Below, piece by piece: positions 1 to 6,744 of a stretch of DNA of 6,758 bases. Origin of the DNA: Erysipelotrichaceae bacterium (lineage in GTDB: Bacteria > Bacillota_I > Bacilli_A > Erysipelotrichales > Erysipelotrichaceae). Every line of letters begins with the position of its first letter. The first letter of the stretch is position 1. The stretch spans positions 1 to 6,758 of the forward strand of contig DAIDML010000098.1 in NCBI GenBank assembly GCA_027449005.1. The letters run 5' to 3'. The notes under the pieces were generated by a model. It did no database searches and was not told where the DNA came from. It saw only the letters and a program-made list of their open reading frames with translations. The translations under genes were made by a program, and so were the position numbers.

Positions 1-15
1 TCATAGTGACAAATT

Positions 16-29
16 AAACAAGATTGTTT
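16..29. repeat. Short inverted repeat overlapping the -35 box
   Basis: AAACAA (16-21) and TTGTTT (24-29) are perfect inverted arms separated by GA. The right arm runs into the first two bases of the -35 element of the rpmH promoter. The placement would suit a small operator, but 6-base arms in AT-rich DNA arise easily by chance and no known regulator motif is recognised. Confidence 0.3.
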
Positions 30-56
30 GACTTTATTATTACTTTTATGTATGAT
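28..56 (+). promoter_or_regulatory. Sigma-A-type promoter of rpmH
   Basis: A -35 box TTGACT (28-33) and a -10 box TATGAT (51-56) are separated by exactly 17 bases. Each hexamer has one mismatch to the housekeeping consensus. Transcription would start near 62-64, giving a leader of about 40 bases before rpmH. A strong promoter is expected for a ribosomal protein gene. It may also drive rnpA, yidC and jag through read-through of the terminator at 241-269. The dnaA/oriC intergenic region often lies just upstream of rpmH in Firmicutes, but I see no DnaA box in the few bases available. Confidence 0.85.
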
Positions 57-102
57 ATTAAAGCAATTGAACCATTGTATGAAGAAAGTGGAGATGGCTC
101 AA

Positions 103-237
103 ATGAAAAGAACGTATCAACCGAGCAAAAGAAAACACCAAAAGGTCCACGGTTTTAGAGCACGTATGAAGACAGTAGGCGGTCGTAAGGTATTAGACCG
201 TCGTCGTGCTAAAGGCAGAGCGGTCTTGTCGGCGTAA
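103..237 (+). CDS. rpmH: 50S ribosomal protein L34
   Basis: This encodes L34, a small, very basic protein of the large ribosomal subunit that binds 23S rRNA. The product is 44 residues, the usual family length. It carries the near-invariant N-terminus [11 protein letters not shown], then HGFRARM (16-22) and a C-terminal Arg/Lys-rich segment ([17 protein letters not shown], 28-44). The ATG at 103 is chosen because GTGGAG (88-93) lies 9 bases upstream and the family begins at MKRTYQ. An in-frame ATG at 94 directly abuts that SD site and would add only MAQ. The gene follows the promoter at 28-56 and is followed at once by an intrinsic terminator, so it probably gives an abundant short transcript. 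Its position next to rnpA is conserved across bacteria. Confidence 0.97.
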   Translation: MKRTYQPSKRKHQKVHGFRARMKTVGGRKVLDRRRAKGRAVLSA

Positions 238-240
238 AAA

Positions 241-269
241 CGAGTCACCTTATTGGGGTGACTTTTTTT
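241..269 (+). terminator. Intrinsic terminator/attenuator between rpmH and rnpA
   Basis: AGTCACC (243-249) pairs perfectly with GGTGACT (257-263), with a T250-G256 wobble at the loop side. A run of T follows to 269, and an A run (236-240) lies just before the hairpin. It sits 5 bases after the rpmH stop and 9 bases before the rnpA start. No good promoter is visible between the hairpin and rnpA, so it probably acts as a partial terminator that lowers rnpA, yidC and jag expression relative to rpmH. Confidence 0.85.
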
Positions 270-278
270 AGATAAAAA

Positions 279-620
279 ATGAAAAAGGAACGAAGAGTAA
301 CATCCAACATCGAATTTCAATCCATTATTCAACATAAGCGTTATGTCTCAAATGGATCCTTTGTCATTTATATTAAGAGAAGAAAACAAGAATATTCAAG
401 AGTTGGTATAAGCGTTAGTAAAAAACTTGGATCAGCTGTTGAAAGAAACAAGATTAAACGTCAATGTCGAATGATGTTACAAACATTGTTTGAATTAGAG
501 CTTAAATTTGATGCTGTTGTGATTGTTAGGCAAGGATATCTAACGAAATCGTATGCTGAGAATGAAAAGTTGTTGGAAAAACTACTAAATAAAGTTAAAC
601 TATATGGTGACGACCATTAA
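279..620 (+). CDS. rnpA: Ribonuclease P protein component
   Basis: This is the protein subunit of RNase P. It binds the catalytic RNA and the 5' leader of precursor tRNA during 5' maturation. The product is 113 basic residues, the usual size. Family hallmarks are the N-terminal MKKERRVTSNIEFQ, the core VGISVSKKLGSAV (42-54) and the signature helix RNKIKR (56-61, the RNR motif). The start is constrained: an in-frame TAA lies at 273-275, so ATG 279 is the first possible start and it matches the family N-terminus. It has no SD sequence; the preceding bases are the T tail of a terminator and an A run. Initiation may therefore depend on an unstructured A-rich site or on coupling to rpmH translation. 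The gene is followed by yidC after 12 bases, with an SD overlapping its stop. Confidence 0.96.
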   Translation: MKKERRVTSNIEFQSIIQHKRYVSNGSFVIYIKRRKQEYSRVGISVSKKLGSAVERNKIKRQCRMMLQTLFELELKFDAVVIVRQGYLTKSYAENEKLLEKLLNKVKLYGDDH

Positions 621-624
621 GGAG
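619..624 (+). promoter_or_regulatory. Ribosome binding site of yidC
   Basis: AAGGAG overlaps the rnpA stop codon (TAA 618-620) and lies 8 bases before the yidC ATG. This is near-ideal spacing. It fixes the yidC start at 633 and suggests rnpA and yidC are translated from one mRNA. Confidence 0.85.
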
Positions 625-632
625 AAATATAA

Positions 633-1502
633 ATGTATAACTGGTTAAAAAATAGACCTAAACTCATCATGAGTGCAGGGTTACTTGCATTCATTTCAGG
701 ATGTACTAGTGTTATTGATGGAAACGGAAATGTACTTCCTGATAAGATCATTAGCACAACAACTCAACTTTCCCAAATTTTAGCGGATGAAAGTTGGTTT
801 TCTGCCTTCTTTGTATTCCCACTTGCTCAAGTGATTAATTTCTTAACTCCAGTGATTGGGGTTGCACTTGCCATTGTAGTTGTTACAGTTGCAATCAAAG
901 CATTAACCTTTGGATTTACAGTCAAATCAACGGTTGCTTCTCAGAAGATGCAAGTGTTACAACCTGAAATGACAGCTATTCAAAAGAAGTATGAAGGTAA
1001 AAAAGATGAGCAATCACGTATGAAGCAAGCTCAAGAGATGCAAGCTTTATACACTAAACATAAAATTAACCCGTTCGGGACAATTTTAGTGGCTTTCATT
1101 CAATTCCCTGTGGTTATCGCAATGTGGCAAGCTGTTCAACGTTCTGAAGCAGTTCTCAATGGTGTATTGTTAGGTGCTGAACTTAATGTGACTCCATTAA
1201 CAGGAATTCTTGCTGGACAATGGTTGTACTTAGTGATTTATGTTCTAATGGGCTTATTCCAAATTGGATCAATGCTTCTTCCTGCATACCTTGCGAAGAG
1301 AACAGCCGTTAAGAGTGGTAAGAAAGCACCAGCTAATAGCCAACAAGGCATGATGATTGGTATGTTTGTCTTCATTATGTTTATCTCAATTAACTGGCCT
1401 ACCGCAATGTCCTTGTATTGGTTAGTAAGCAGTGCTGCACAAGTAGCTCAAACATTATTCATTCAACACCACTATATCGACAAACCTGTCGTAGGAGTCT
1501 AA
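633..1502 (+). CDS. yidC: Membrane protein insertase YidC (lipoprotein, Oxa1 family)
   Basis: This insertase places membrane proteins in the cytoplasmic membrane, alone or with SecYEG. The 289-residue product has the short Gram-positive form without a large periplasmic domain. Residues 1-24 are a lipoprotein signal peptide with lipobox ISGC, so Cys24 should be lipidated. The Oxa1 core follows: an amphipathic segment (about 55-66), TM1 (about 72-95), a charged cytoplasmic hairpin (about 100-146, with MQVLQPEM at 106-113), TM2 (INPFGTILVAFIQFPVVIAM, 145-164), TM3 (about 195-217), TM4 (about 239-256) and TM5 with PTAMSLYW (256-263). By alignment to remembered B. subtilis SpoIIIJ, the groove arginine (Arg73 there) is Lys89 here, so the positive charge is kept. 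The C-terminus lacks the usual basic tail. Jag follows after one base, the common yidC-jag pair. Confidence 0.96.
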   Translation: MYNWLKNRPKLIMSAGLLAFISGCTSVIDGNGNVLPDKIISTTTQLSQILADESWFSAFFVFPLAQVINFLTPVIGVALAIVVVTVAIKALTFGFTVKSTVASQKMQVLQPEMTAIQKKYEGKKDEQSRMKQAQEMQALYTKHKINPFGTILVAFIQFPVVIAMWQAVQRSEAVLNGVLLGAELNVTPLTGILAGQWLYLVIYVLMGLFQIGSMLLPAYLAKRTAVKSGKKAPANSQQGMMIGMFVFIMFISINWPTAMSLYWLVSSAAQVAQTLFIQHHYIDKPVVGV

Positions 1503-1503
1503 T

Positions 1504-2121
1504 ATGATCAAACGTTACTCAGGAAAAAACTTAGATGATGCATTAGCTCATGCAGCTAAAGAGAAAAGTGTTCAAGTTTCTGAATTAACGTATTATGTCA
1601 TTGAAGAGAAAAAAGGAATTTTAGGGTTTGGTGCAGAAGTCATTCTCGAAGCCTATGCTCTTAATGATGTATCGTTATTCATTCAAACGTATTTATCAAA
1701 TTTCTTCTCTTACTTCGATCCAAAAGCTGAAATCAGTGTGGATCGTCAAGGAGAGGTGTATAAAGTCTTAATCAATGCTTCAAACAATGCAATCTTAATT
1801 GGAAAAGCAGGTCAAACGCTGCAATCCTTAGTGAGTGTTGTTCGCTCTGCAACGAGCTCTGAATTTAAACGTCGATTTGTCATCAATGTCGACATCAACA
1901 ACTACAAAGTTGATCGTTATGAGAAAGTTCGTTTAATGGCTGCTCGTATTGCTAAACAAGTACAACGTACACGCATTACCGCAACACTTGATCCTATGCC
2001 TAATGATGAGCGTAAAGTGATTCACCAAGAACTTCAAAAGGTTAAAAACATTAAAACCGAGAGTGAAGGTGATGGGCCTAAGCGTCGTTTAAAGATTATG
2101 TTTGATAAACAGAAAAACTAA
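1504..2121 (+). CDS. khpB: RNA-binding protein Jag/KhpB (Jag-N, KH and R3H domains)
   Basis: Jag (KhpB/EloR) is a cytoplasmic RNA-binding protein. In several Firmicutes it partners with KhpA and affects cell elongation and division. The 205-residue product shows all three domains: Jag-N (about 1-50) with the motif KGILGFG (37-43); a KH domain (about 78-135) with the GxxG loop GKAG (100-103); and an R3H domain (about 138-200) with the R-x3-H signature at Arg170/His174 (ERKVIH), followed by SEGDGPKRR. The linker after Jag-N is short, giving a length close to B. subtilis Jag. TAGGAG (1492-1497), inside the end of yidC, lies 6 bases before the ATG. The one-base gap to yidC implies translational coupling. 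A terminator overlaps the stop codon. Confidence 0.95.
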   Translation: MIKRYSGKNLDDALAHAAKEKSVQVSELTYYVIEEKKGILGFGAEVILEAYALNDVSLFIQTYLSNFFSYFDPKAEISVDRQGEVYKVLINASNNAILIGKAGQTLQSLVSVVRSATSSEFKRRFVINVDINNYKVDRYEKVRLMAARIAKQVQRTRITATLDPMPNDERKVIHQELQKVKNIKTESEGDGPKRRLKIMFDKQKN

Positions 2122-2146
2122 CTTTCCTTAAATGGAAAGTTTTTTA
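2120..2146 (+). terminator. Intrinsic terminator after jag
   Basis: AACTTTCC (2120-2127) pairs perfectly with GGAAAGTT (2134-2141) around a 6-base loop, and six T (2140-2145) follow or overlap the stem end. The hairpin begins inside the jag stop codon. It closes the rpmH-rnpA-yidC-jag unit, although some read-through into pth is possible. Confidence 0.9.
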
Positions 2147-2154
2147 TTCAACTT

Positions 2155-2160
2155 AAGGAG
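2155..2160 (+). promoter_or_regulatory. SD-like sequence upstream of pth
   Basis: AAGGAG matches the anti-SD well but lies 14 bases before the best pth start (ATG 2175), longer than usual. It overlaps the GTG at 2160, so it cannot serve that codon. A perfect -10 box lies between it and ATG 2175. A transcript starting from that box would lack this SD, so it can work only on transcripts that start further upstream. Confidence 0.5.
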
Positions 2161-2162
2161 TG

Positions 2163-2168
2163 TATAAT
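2163..2168 (+). promoter_or_regulatory. -10 box (TATAAT) just upstream of pth
   Basis: This is a perfect TATAAT. If it is used, the standard spacing puts transcription start at 2175, exactly on the A of the pth ATG, which would give a leaderless mRNA. There is no good -35: at 16-17 base spacing the region is the T tail of the jag terminator, with only 2-3 matches. The extended TG is not in register. It is a candidate only. Confidence 0.45.
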
Positions 2169-2174
2169 AAAACC

Positions 2175-2741
2175 ATGCCAATAAAGATGATTGTAGGATT
2201 AGGAAATCCTGGAAAACGCTATGAAACCACCCGCCATAACATTGGTTTTTTAGTTGTGGATGAGATATTTAAAAGTTGTGATGTGAAATCAACTCAAGAC
2301 AAATTTAAAGCAAGTTATGCTCAAGTCAATTATAAAGGAAATTCTTTGTTATTGGTTAAACCTCAAACGTACATGAATCTTTCTGGAGAAGCAGTGCATT
2401 CCATTGCGAATTACTTCAAAATCCTTCCTTCAGAGATCATTGTCATCTGTGATGATTTAGATCTTCCTGTGGGGAAGATTCGATTAAGAGAAAATGGCAG
2501 TTCCGGAGGACAGAAAGGACTTCAGAACATCATTCAACATTTGTCAACACAAGACATTCCACGCATTCGTTTTGGTATAGGTAAAAATCCCCTAATTGAA
2601 ACTGCTGATTATGTTTTAGGGCAGTTTGAAAAGGAAACCATAGAAATAGTTAAGGCAGGTATACTGCAAGCTAAAGAAGCAGCACTACACTCTGTTGAAA
2701 AAGGCTTTGTCAGTGCAATGAATCAATTCAATAAACGATGA
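2175..2741 (+). CDS. pth: Peptidyl-tRNA hydrolase
   Basis: Pth cleaves the ester bond of peptidyl-tRNA dropped from ribosomes and so recycles tRNA. It is also reported to release nascent chains from split 50S subunits in ribosome quality control. The start at ATG 2175 gives 188 residues, the length of B. subtilis Pth, and begins MPIKMIVGLGNPG. The GTG at 2160 lies inside the SD-like AAGGAG, and ATG 2187 would cut into the first strand. Conserved residues seen are Asn11 (LGNPG), catalytic His21 (TRHNIGF), Asn68 (TYMNLSG) and Asp93 (CDDLDLPVG). The usual GGHNG loop reads GGQKG (111-115), so the His-Asn pair (E. coli 113/114) is Gln-Lys. The gene follows the jag terminator and overlaps mfd by ATGA, the pth-mfd order known from Bacillus. 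Confidence 0.96.
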   Translation: MPIKMIVGLGNPGKRYETTRHNIGFLVVDEIFKSCDVKSTQDKFKASYAQVNYKGNSLLLVKPQTYMNLSGEAVHSIANYFKILPSEIIVICDDLDLPVGKIRLRENGSSGGQKGLQNIIQHLSTQDIPRIRFGIGKNPLIETADYVLGQFEKETIEIVKAGILQAKEAALHSVEKGFVSAMNQFNKR

Positions 2742-5700
2742 AAGAATTATTTAAAACCATTCAAATCCCATGTGAACAAGACCTTCTTCAACAGAAAGAA
2801 GTCTTTTCACATCTCAATCTTTCCCAAGAAGCGATTCTTTTGGTGGATTCGTTTATCAAACATCCTCGTCCTATGCTTATCATCAAACCTAATCTTTACC
2901 AAGCTCAACTTCTGTACGAGCGAATCTCCATCTTCTTAAATGAAGAAGTGGTTTTGTATACGCAAGAAGATTCATTAAGAGTGGAAGAAATCGCTCAATC
3001 CTTTCAAAACCAGTCTGAAAAGATAAGAGCATTAATCAAAGTCATTCAAAATGAAACTTTGATAGTTATTTCTCATGTGGGTGCAGTGACACGTAAAATC
3101 CCTGATAAAACTACCTTGCTTTCAAATATTCTTCATCTTTCACTTAATCAAGTGATCTCCATGGAAGACTTGGAAAATCATCTCATCAAAGTGGGATACA
3201 CCAAAACCATCCGTGTTGATCAACCACTGACGTATGCAAGACGAGGATACATCATTGATTTTTATGACTTAAACCAAGATCATCCTGTGCGTCTTGAGTT
3301 CTTTGGGGATGAAATTGATTCAATTCGACTCTTTGATTTACATACCCAAAAGACCATTCAATCCATTAAAGAAGTGGATGTTTATTTTGCCAGTGAAACT
3401 CTCATGGGAGAACATGACTGGAAAGCGTTAGATCGTAAGATTCAAACCACATCCATGTCATCCAAATGCTTTACTTACATGAATCATTGGATAGATGAAG
3501 TGAAGACATATGGATTTCAACCAAAAGATTACCCACTTTTTGCCTTATCGACTTCTAAAATATCACTGATAGACATGTTTAAAGGACATCATGTGATTAT
3601 CTCTCCTTATGAGCAAGTGATTGAAAACATACAGAAGAATATTCATGAAAACATTGAGTTTTTAGAGGAGAAGTATGAAGCAAATGAATGGATTTCAGAT
3701 CAAGACATTCTTTTAGATTACATCGATTTAGAACGAAAGACCAAATTGCATTGTTTTAAAGAGTTTGAAGAGCAATCAAGTACCTATTTAGGCTTACACA
3801 CATTGGATATTGGGCAAGGATTTCTTGAACATCGTCTATCAACGTTATCCAAAATGCATGGAGAAAATTCCATTGTGTTCATGGTTGAAGAGCACCACTT
3901 TAATAACATTGAATCCATTCTTCATGATCATCAAATAAGTTTTAAAAACGTGTCTTTTCAAAATATTCCTTTAAAGGAAGGATTGGTCTTTGAATCTTCA
4001 AACATGATTTGGGTAAGCAGTAAAGAGTTGTTTAATACGCAACCTTCACTGGGCCGATTCATTAATCGATTTAAAGAAGCTGAAACCCTACAAACCATTG
4101 ATGAACTTCATCATGGTGATTATGTGGTTCATCAACACCATGGTATTGGTATCTATCGAGGAATTGTCACTAAAGATGTTTTTGGATACCATAAAGACTT
4201 TATTTACATCGAATATCGTGATGAAAGTGTGCTAAACATTCCAATTGAACAATTTAGACTCATACGTAAGTTCATTGCGATGGATGGAATTAAACCCAAA
4301 ATCAATAAGCTTGGATCTTCTGAATGGAAGAAAACCAAAGAAAAAGTCAAACAAAATGTCAGTAACATTGCTCAACATCTCATTGGACTGTATCAACTCA
4401 GAGAACAAAACATTGGTCATGCGTATTCAAAAGATAATGAAGAACAAATTCTTTTTGAAGCCGATTTTGATTTTGAACTCACAGATGATCAAAAACAAGC
4501 TGTCATAGACATTAAACAAGACATGGAAAGTCCTAAACCTATGGATCGTTTATTGTGTGGTGATGTAGGGTTTGGTAAGACGGAAGTTGCGGCTATTGCT
4601 GCCTTTAAAGCCATTCAAGATCATAAACAAGTGGCGTTTCTTTGTCCAACCACCGTACTTTCTTTTCAACACTTAAAAACATTCATTCATCGCTTTAAGA
4701 ATTTCGCGATAAATGTGAAAGTCGTTAATCGATTTGTGTCTAATGCGGAAATAGAAAGAATCCTTGATGACTTAAAACACCACCGTATTGATATTCTTAT
4801 CGGAACTCATCGTTTGCTTTCTAAAGATGTGGTATTTAAAGATCTTGGTTTACTCATCATTGATGAAGAACAACGCTTTGGTGTTGAACATAAAGAAAGA
4901 ATCAAACAACTCAAAACTGGGGTGGATGTGCTTTCACTCAGTGCAACCCCTATACCTAGAACACTGCAAATGTCACTCATTGGTGTGCGTCAATTATCTC
5001 AACTTAACACGCCACCCAAGAATCGTATGCCGATTCAAACCTATGTAATCAAGAAGAACATTGGTCTTATTAAAGAAATCATTGATAAAGAATTATCTCG
5101 TCATGGACAAGTGTTTTATCTGCATAATCAAGTGGAAACCATATACAGTGTCGCGAGTTCTCTACAAAAATTATGTCCACAAGCAAGTTTCGCGGTAGCT
5201 CATGGACAAATGGATAAAGATCAAATTGAAGATGTGATGATAAGATTCAATCGTAACGAAGTCAATGTCTTGGTATGTACCACCATCATCGAGACAGGCA
5301 TTGACATTCCGAATGCGAATACTATGATTGTGGATCAAGCAGATCGTTTTGGATTATCTCAACTTTACCAAATACGAGGTCGTGTTGGACGCAGTGATCG
5401 TATTGCGTATACCTATCTTATGTATGAAGGTTCAAAACAACTGTCTGAAATTGCTTCTAAACGTCTTCAAGCCATTAAAGAATTCACTCAACTTGGCAGT
5501 GGATACAAGATCGCAATGCGAGATTTAACCATTAGAGGAGCTGGAGACCTCCTTGGAGATCAACAATCCGGTTTCATCAACACAGTCGGTATGGACATGT
5601 ATGTGGATTTACTTAAAGAAGCCATCTCCACTCAACTCAATGAACCAGTGATCAGTCAAGACCCTATCCAACACTTTGATGTGGCAGTGGATGCGTATAT

Positions 5701-6118
5701 TCCTCAATCGTATGCTCAATATGATGGAGAGAAAATTCATATTGTGCAAACTTTACAAAGCATTTCATCACTCAAAGCACTCATAGACTATGAGAATCAG
5801 ATTCAAGATCAATATGGGCATTACCCTACTTCAGTGGCGTACATGTTTGAAAAGAAACGTTTGGAAATCTTACTTCAAGATGAGTCTGTGGATACCTTTA
5901 AAGAGAAAACAAGCAGTATGGAAATTGCTTTCTCACCAACCCTTTCTTCACATATTGATGGTGTTCAACTCTTTAAACGCATTTATGAACTTAATCCAGA
6001 CATTAAACTTTCATACATTAAGAATCGAATCACATTAACATTATTTAAAAATGAAGATTGGCTAAAAGAACTTATTTCTTCTATCCAACTCGTCAAGGAG
6101 GTATCGCATGCGCATTGA
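2738..6118 (+). CDS. mfd: Transcription-repair coupling factor Mfd
   Basis: Mfd is an ATP-driven DNA translocase that pushes RNA polymerase off DNA lesions and recruits UvrA for nucleotide excision repair. The 1126-residue product is full length (relatives are about 1150-1180). The N-terminal UvrB-like module includes [15 protein letters not shown] in its usual place after [11 protein letters not shown] (166-176). The RNA polymerase-interacting domain starts near [14 protein letters not shown] (460-473). The helicase core has Walker A GDVGFGKT (608-615), DEEQ (709-712), SATP (735-738) and motif [10 protein letters not shown] (878-885). The TRG translocation motif region is [14 protein letters not shown] (927-940), and the TRCF/D7 domain starts near 980. 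The start codon overlaps the pth stop as ATGA with no SD of its own, implying coupling. Its 3' end contains the rqcP SD and start, an 11-base overlap. Confidence 0.97.
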   Translation: MKELFKTIQIPCEQDLLQQKEVFSHLNLSQEAILLVDSFIKHPRPMLIIKPNLYQAQLLYERISIFLNEEVVLYTQEDSLRVEEIAQSFQNQSEKIRALIKVIQNETLIVISHVGAVTRKIPDKTTLLSNILHLSLNQVISMEDLENHLIKVGYTKTIRVDQPLTYARRGYIIDFYDLNQDHPVRLEFFGDEIDSIRLFDLHTQKTIQSIKEVDVYFASETLMGEHDWKALDRKIQTTSMSSKCFTYMNHWIDEVKTYGFQPKDYPLFALSTSKISLIDMFKGHHVIISPYEQVIENIQKNIHENIEFLEEKYEANEWISDQDILLDYIDLERKTKLHCFKEFEEQSSTYLGLHTLDIGQGFLEHRLSTLSKMHGENSIVFMVEEHHFNNIESILHDHQISFKNVSFQNIPLKEGLVFESSNMIWVSSKELFNTQPSLGRFINRFKEAETLQTIDELHHGDYVVHQHHGIGIYRGIVTKDVFGYHKDFIYIEYRDESVLNIPIEQFRLIRKFIAMDGIKPKINKLGSSEWKKTKEKVKQNVSNIAQHLIGLYQLREQNIGHAYSKDNEEQILFEADFDFELTDDQKQAVIDIKQDMESPKPMDRLLCGDVGFGKTEVAAIAAFKAIQDHKQVAFLCPTTVLSFQHLKTFIHRFKNFAINVKVVNRFVSNAEIERILDDLKHHRIDILIGTHRLLSKDVVFKDLGLLIIDEEQRFGVEHKERIKQLKTGVDVLSLSATPIPRTLQMSLIGVRQLSQLNTPPKNRMPIQTYVIKKNIGLIKEIIDKELSRHGQVFYLHNQVETIYSVASSLQKLCPQASFAVAHGQMDKDQIEDVMIRFNRNEVNVLVCTTIIETGIDIPNANTMIVDQADRFGLSQLYQIRGRVGRSDRIAYTYLMYEGSKQLSEIASKRLQAIKEFTQLGSGYKIAMRDLTIRGAGDLLGDQQSGFINTVGMDMYVDLLKEAISTQLNEPVISQDPIQHFDVAVDAYIPQSYAQYDGEKIHIVQTLQSISSLKALIDYENQIQDQYGHYPTSVAYMFEKKRLEILLQDESVDTFKEKTSSMEIAFSPTLSSHIDGVQLFKRIYELNPDIKLSYIKNRITLTLFKNEDWLKELISSIQLVKEVSHAH
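6095..6101 (+). promoter_or_regulatory. Strong ribosome binding site of rqcP
   Basis: AAGGAGG, a full-strength SD, lies inside the last codons of mfd and 6 bases before ATG 6108. It fixes the rqcP start and shows that the 5' end of this broken gene still carries an intact translation signal. Confidence 0.85.
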
Positions 6119-6369
6119 TAAGTTTCTAAAACTAAGTCGTGTCCTAAAAAAAACGCAGTGTAGCCAAGAAATTAGCTGATTATGAGAAGGTTACCATCAA
6201 TGGAAAACTGGCTAAACCATCCTCATTGGTGAAGATTGGTGATGTGGTTACGGTTACTTTTGGTGAAAAGGAATTAACCTTTAAAATCAAACTCATTCTC
6301 ACCCATCCTCGTAAAGATGAAGTGGATCAACTGATTGAAATCATGGATTCATCTTTAAGTCTGGAGTGA
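6108..6369 (+). pseudogene. rqcP: S4-domain ribosome quality-control factor RqcP (YabO/Hsp15-like), frameshifted at A8
   Basis: RqcP binds split 50S subunits carrying peptidyl-tRNA and helps RqcH add C-terminal alanine tails in bacterial ribosome quality control. ATG 6108 starts [15 protein letters not shown], the typical S4 beginning, but the frame then meets TGA at 6177-6179 after 23 residues. If one A of the run at 6146-6153 is skipped, the frame continues as RSVAKKLADYEKVTING and runs to TGA 6367-6369. The result is an 86-residue protein, the length of B. subtilis RqcP, with the S4 segment KPSSLVKIGDVVTVTFG intact. No other damage is seen, and the SD is strong. The cause may be a homopolymer sequencing error, a real mutation, or slippage on the A run. 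The gene overlaps mfd by 11 bases and divIC follows. Confidence 0.9.
6146..6153. repeat. A8 homopolymer at the rqcP frameshift
   Basis: Eight A residues follow CT at 6144-6145. Seven would restore the full rqcP frame: CTA AAA AAA CGC, with Arg16 as the first residue after the run. A ribosomal -1 shift here does not help, because that frame meets TAG within four codons. The needed change is minus one base (or plus two). Confidence 0.95.
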
Positions 6370-6376
6370 TTTGGTT

Positions 6377-6382
6377 TATAAT
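6377..6382 (+). promoter_or_regulatory. -10 box (TATAAT) just upstream of divIC
   Basis: A perfect TATAAT lies 9 bases before the divIC ATG. The best -35 at 17-base spacing is TTTAAG (6354-6359), with three matches. Transcription would start near 6389-6390, leaving a 2-3 base leader. The layout mirrors that of pth. Its function is unproven, and divIC may instead be expressed from the pth-mfd-rqcP transcript. Confidence 0.4.
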
Positions 6383-6391
6383 GAGTACGAT

Positions 6392-6706
6392 ATGAAAAAG
6401 ACCAATCCAAAAGAATTTTACAAGCAATCTCTTTTAAATATCATTATGGGCGCAATGTTTATCGCAAGCGTATTTTTCTTAGTGGACTTATCTCAAGACA
6501 TTCTTGAAACGTATCAATTAAGCCAACAACTTGATTTGGTGAAAGAACGTTATCAGGCCATCTTAAATGAGAATGAATCGTTAAGAGATCAAAAAGGAAA
6601 ACTGAATGATCCTGAATACGTGAAGAACTATGCCCGAGCAGGTTACATGTTGAGTAAAGAGGGTGAACAAATCTTCTTTCTTCCTCAACCTTCCACCACC
6701 GACTAA
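6392..6706 (+). CDS. divIC: Septum formation initiator, DivIC/FtsB family
   Basis: DivIC is a bitopic membrane protein of the divisome that works with FtsL and DivIB at the septum. The product is 104 residues, typical of the family. It has a short basic cytoplasmic N-terminus (1-12), one membrane span (about 13-32), then a charged coiled-coil-like stretch (about 40-72, LSQQLDLVKERYQAILNENE). The family C-terminal motif follows, NDPEYVKNYARAGYMLSKEG (72-91), with an aromatic FFLP end. ATG 6392 is preferred over TTG 6371 because the latter adds VYNEYD ahead of the normal MKK start. No well-placed SD is seen; GGAG (6363-6366) is 25 bases away. The gene lies 22 bases after the rqcP frame, as in Bacillus, where divIC also follows yabO. 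A terminator overlaps its stop. Confidence 0.9.
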   Translation: MKKTNPKEFYKQSLLNIIMGAMFIASVFFLVDLSQDILETYQLSQQLDLVKERYQAILNENESLRDQKGKLNDPEYVKNYARAGYMLSKEGEQIFFLPQPSTTD

Positions 6707-6727
6707 ACAAGGCACCCCTTGTTTTTT
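6705..6727 (+). terminator. Intrinsic terminator after divIC
   Basis: AAACAAGG (6705-6712) pairs with CCTTGTTT (6717-6724) around a CACC tetraloop, followed by T to 6727. It begins inside the divIC stop codon, the same economical layout as the terminator after jag. It likely ends the pth-mfd-rqcP-divIC unit. Confidence 0.85.
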
Positions 6728-6744
6728 AATGAAAAGGAGCAACT

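Noticed and set aside
48..158. A 36-codon open frame (starts [13 protein letters not shown]) overlapping the 5' half of rpmH
   Set aside because: Its ATG lies just upstream of and partly within the -10 region, so the rpmH transcript would not include it. It has no SD, and the overlap is explained by rpmH.
117..335. Minus-strand open frame across rpmH and the start of rnpA
   Set aside because: It is antisense to two certain genes and crosses the terminator. The protein has no recognisable family features.
2160..2174. GTG start for pth at 2160
   Set aside because: The GTG overlaps the AAGGAG element, leaving no room for an SD, and the added residues MYNKT are not part of Pth.
4232..4508. Open frames on both strands inside mfd at 4232-4420 (-) and 4245-4508 (+)
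   Set aside because: They lie wholly inside the conserved mfd frame and show no family motifs. The same applies to frames at 4788-5048, 5328-5528 and 5790-6038.
6146..6164. Programmed -1 ribosomal frameshift at the A-rich heptamer in rqcP
   Set aside because: The -1 frame runs into TAG within four codons. The needed frame is +1, so a classic -1 slippery site does not rescue rqcP.
6459..6710. Minus-strand open frame antisense to divIC
   Set aside because: It has no SD or family features, and divIC on the + strand explains the sequence.
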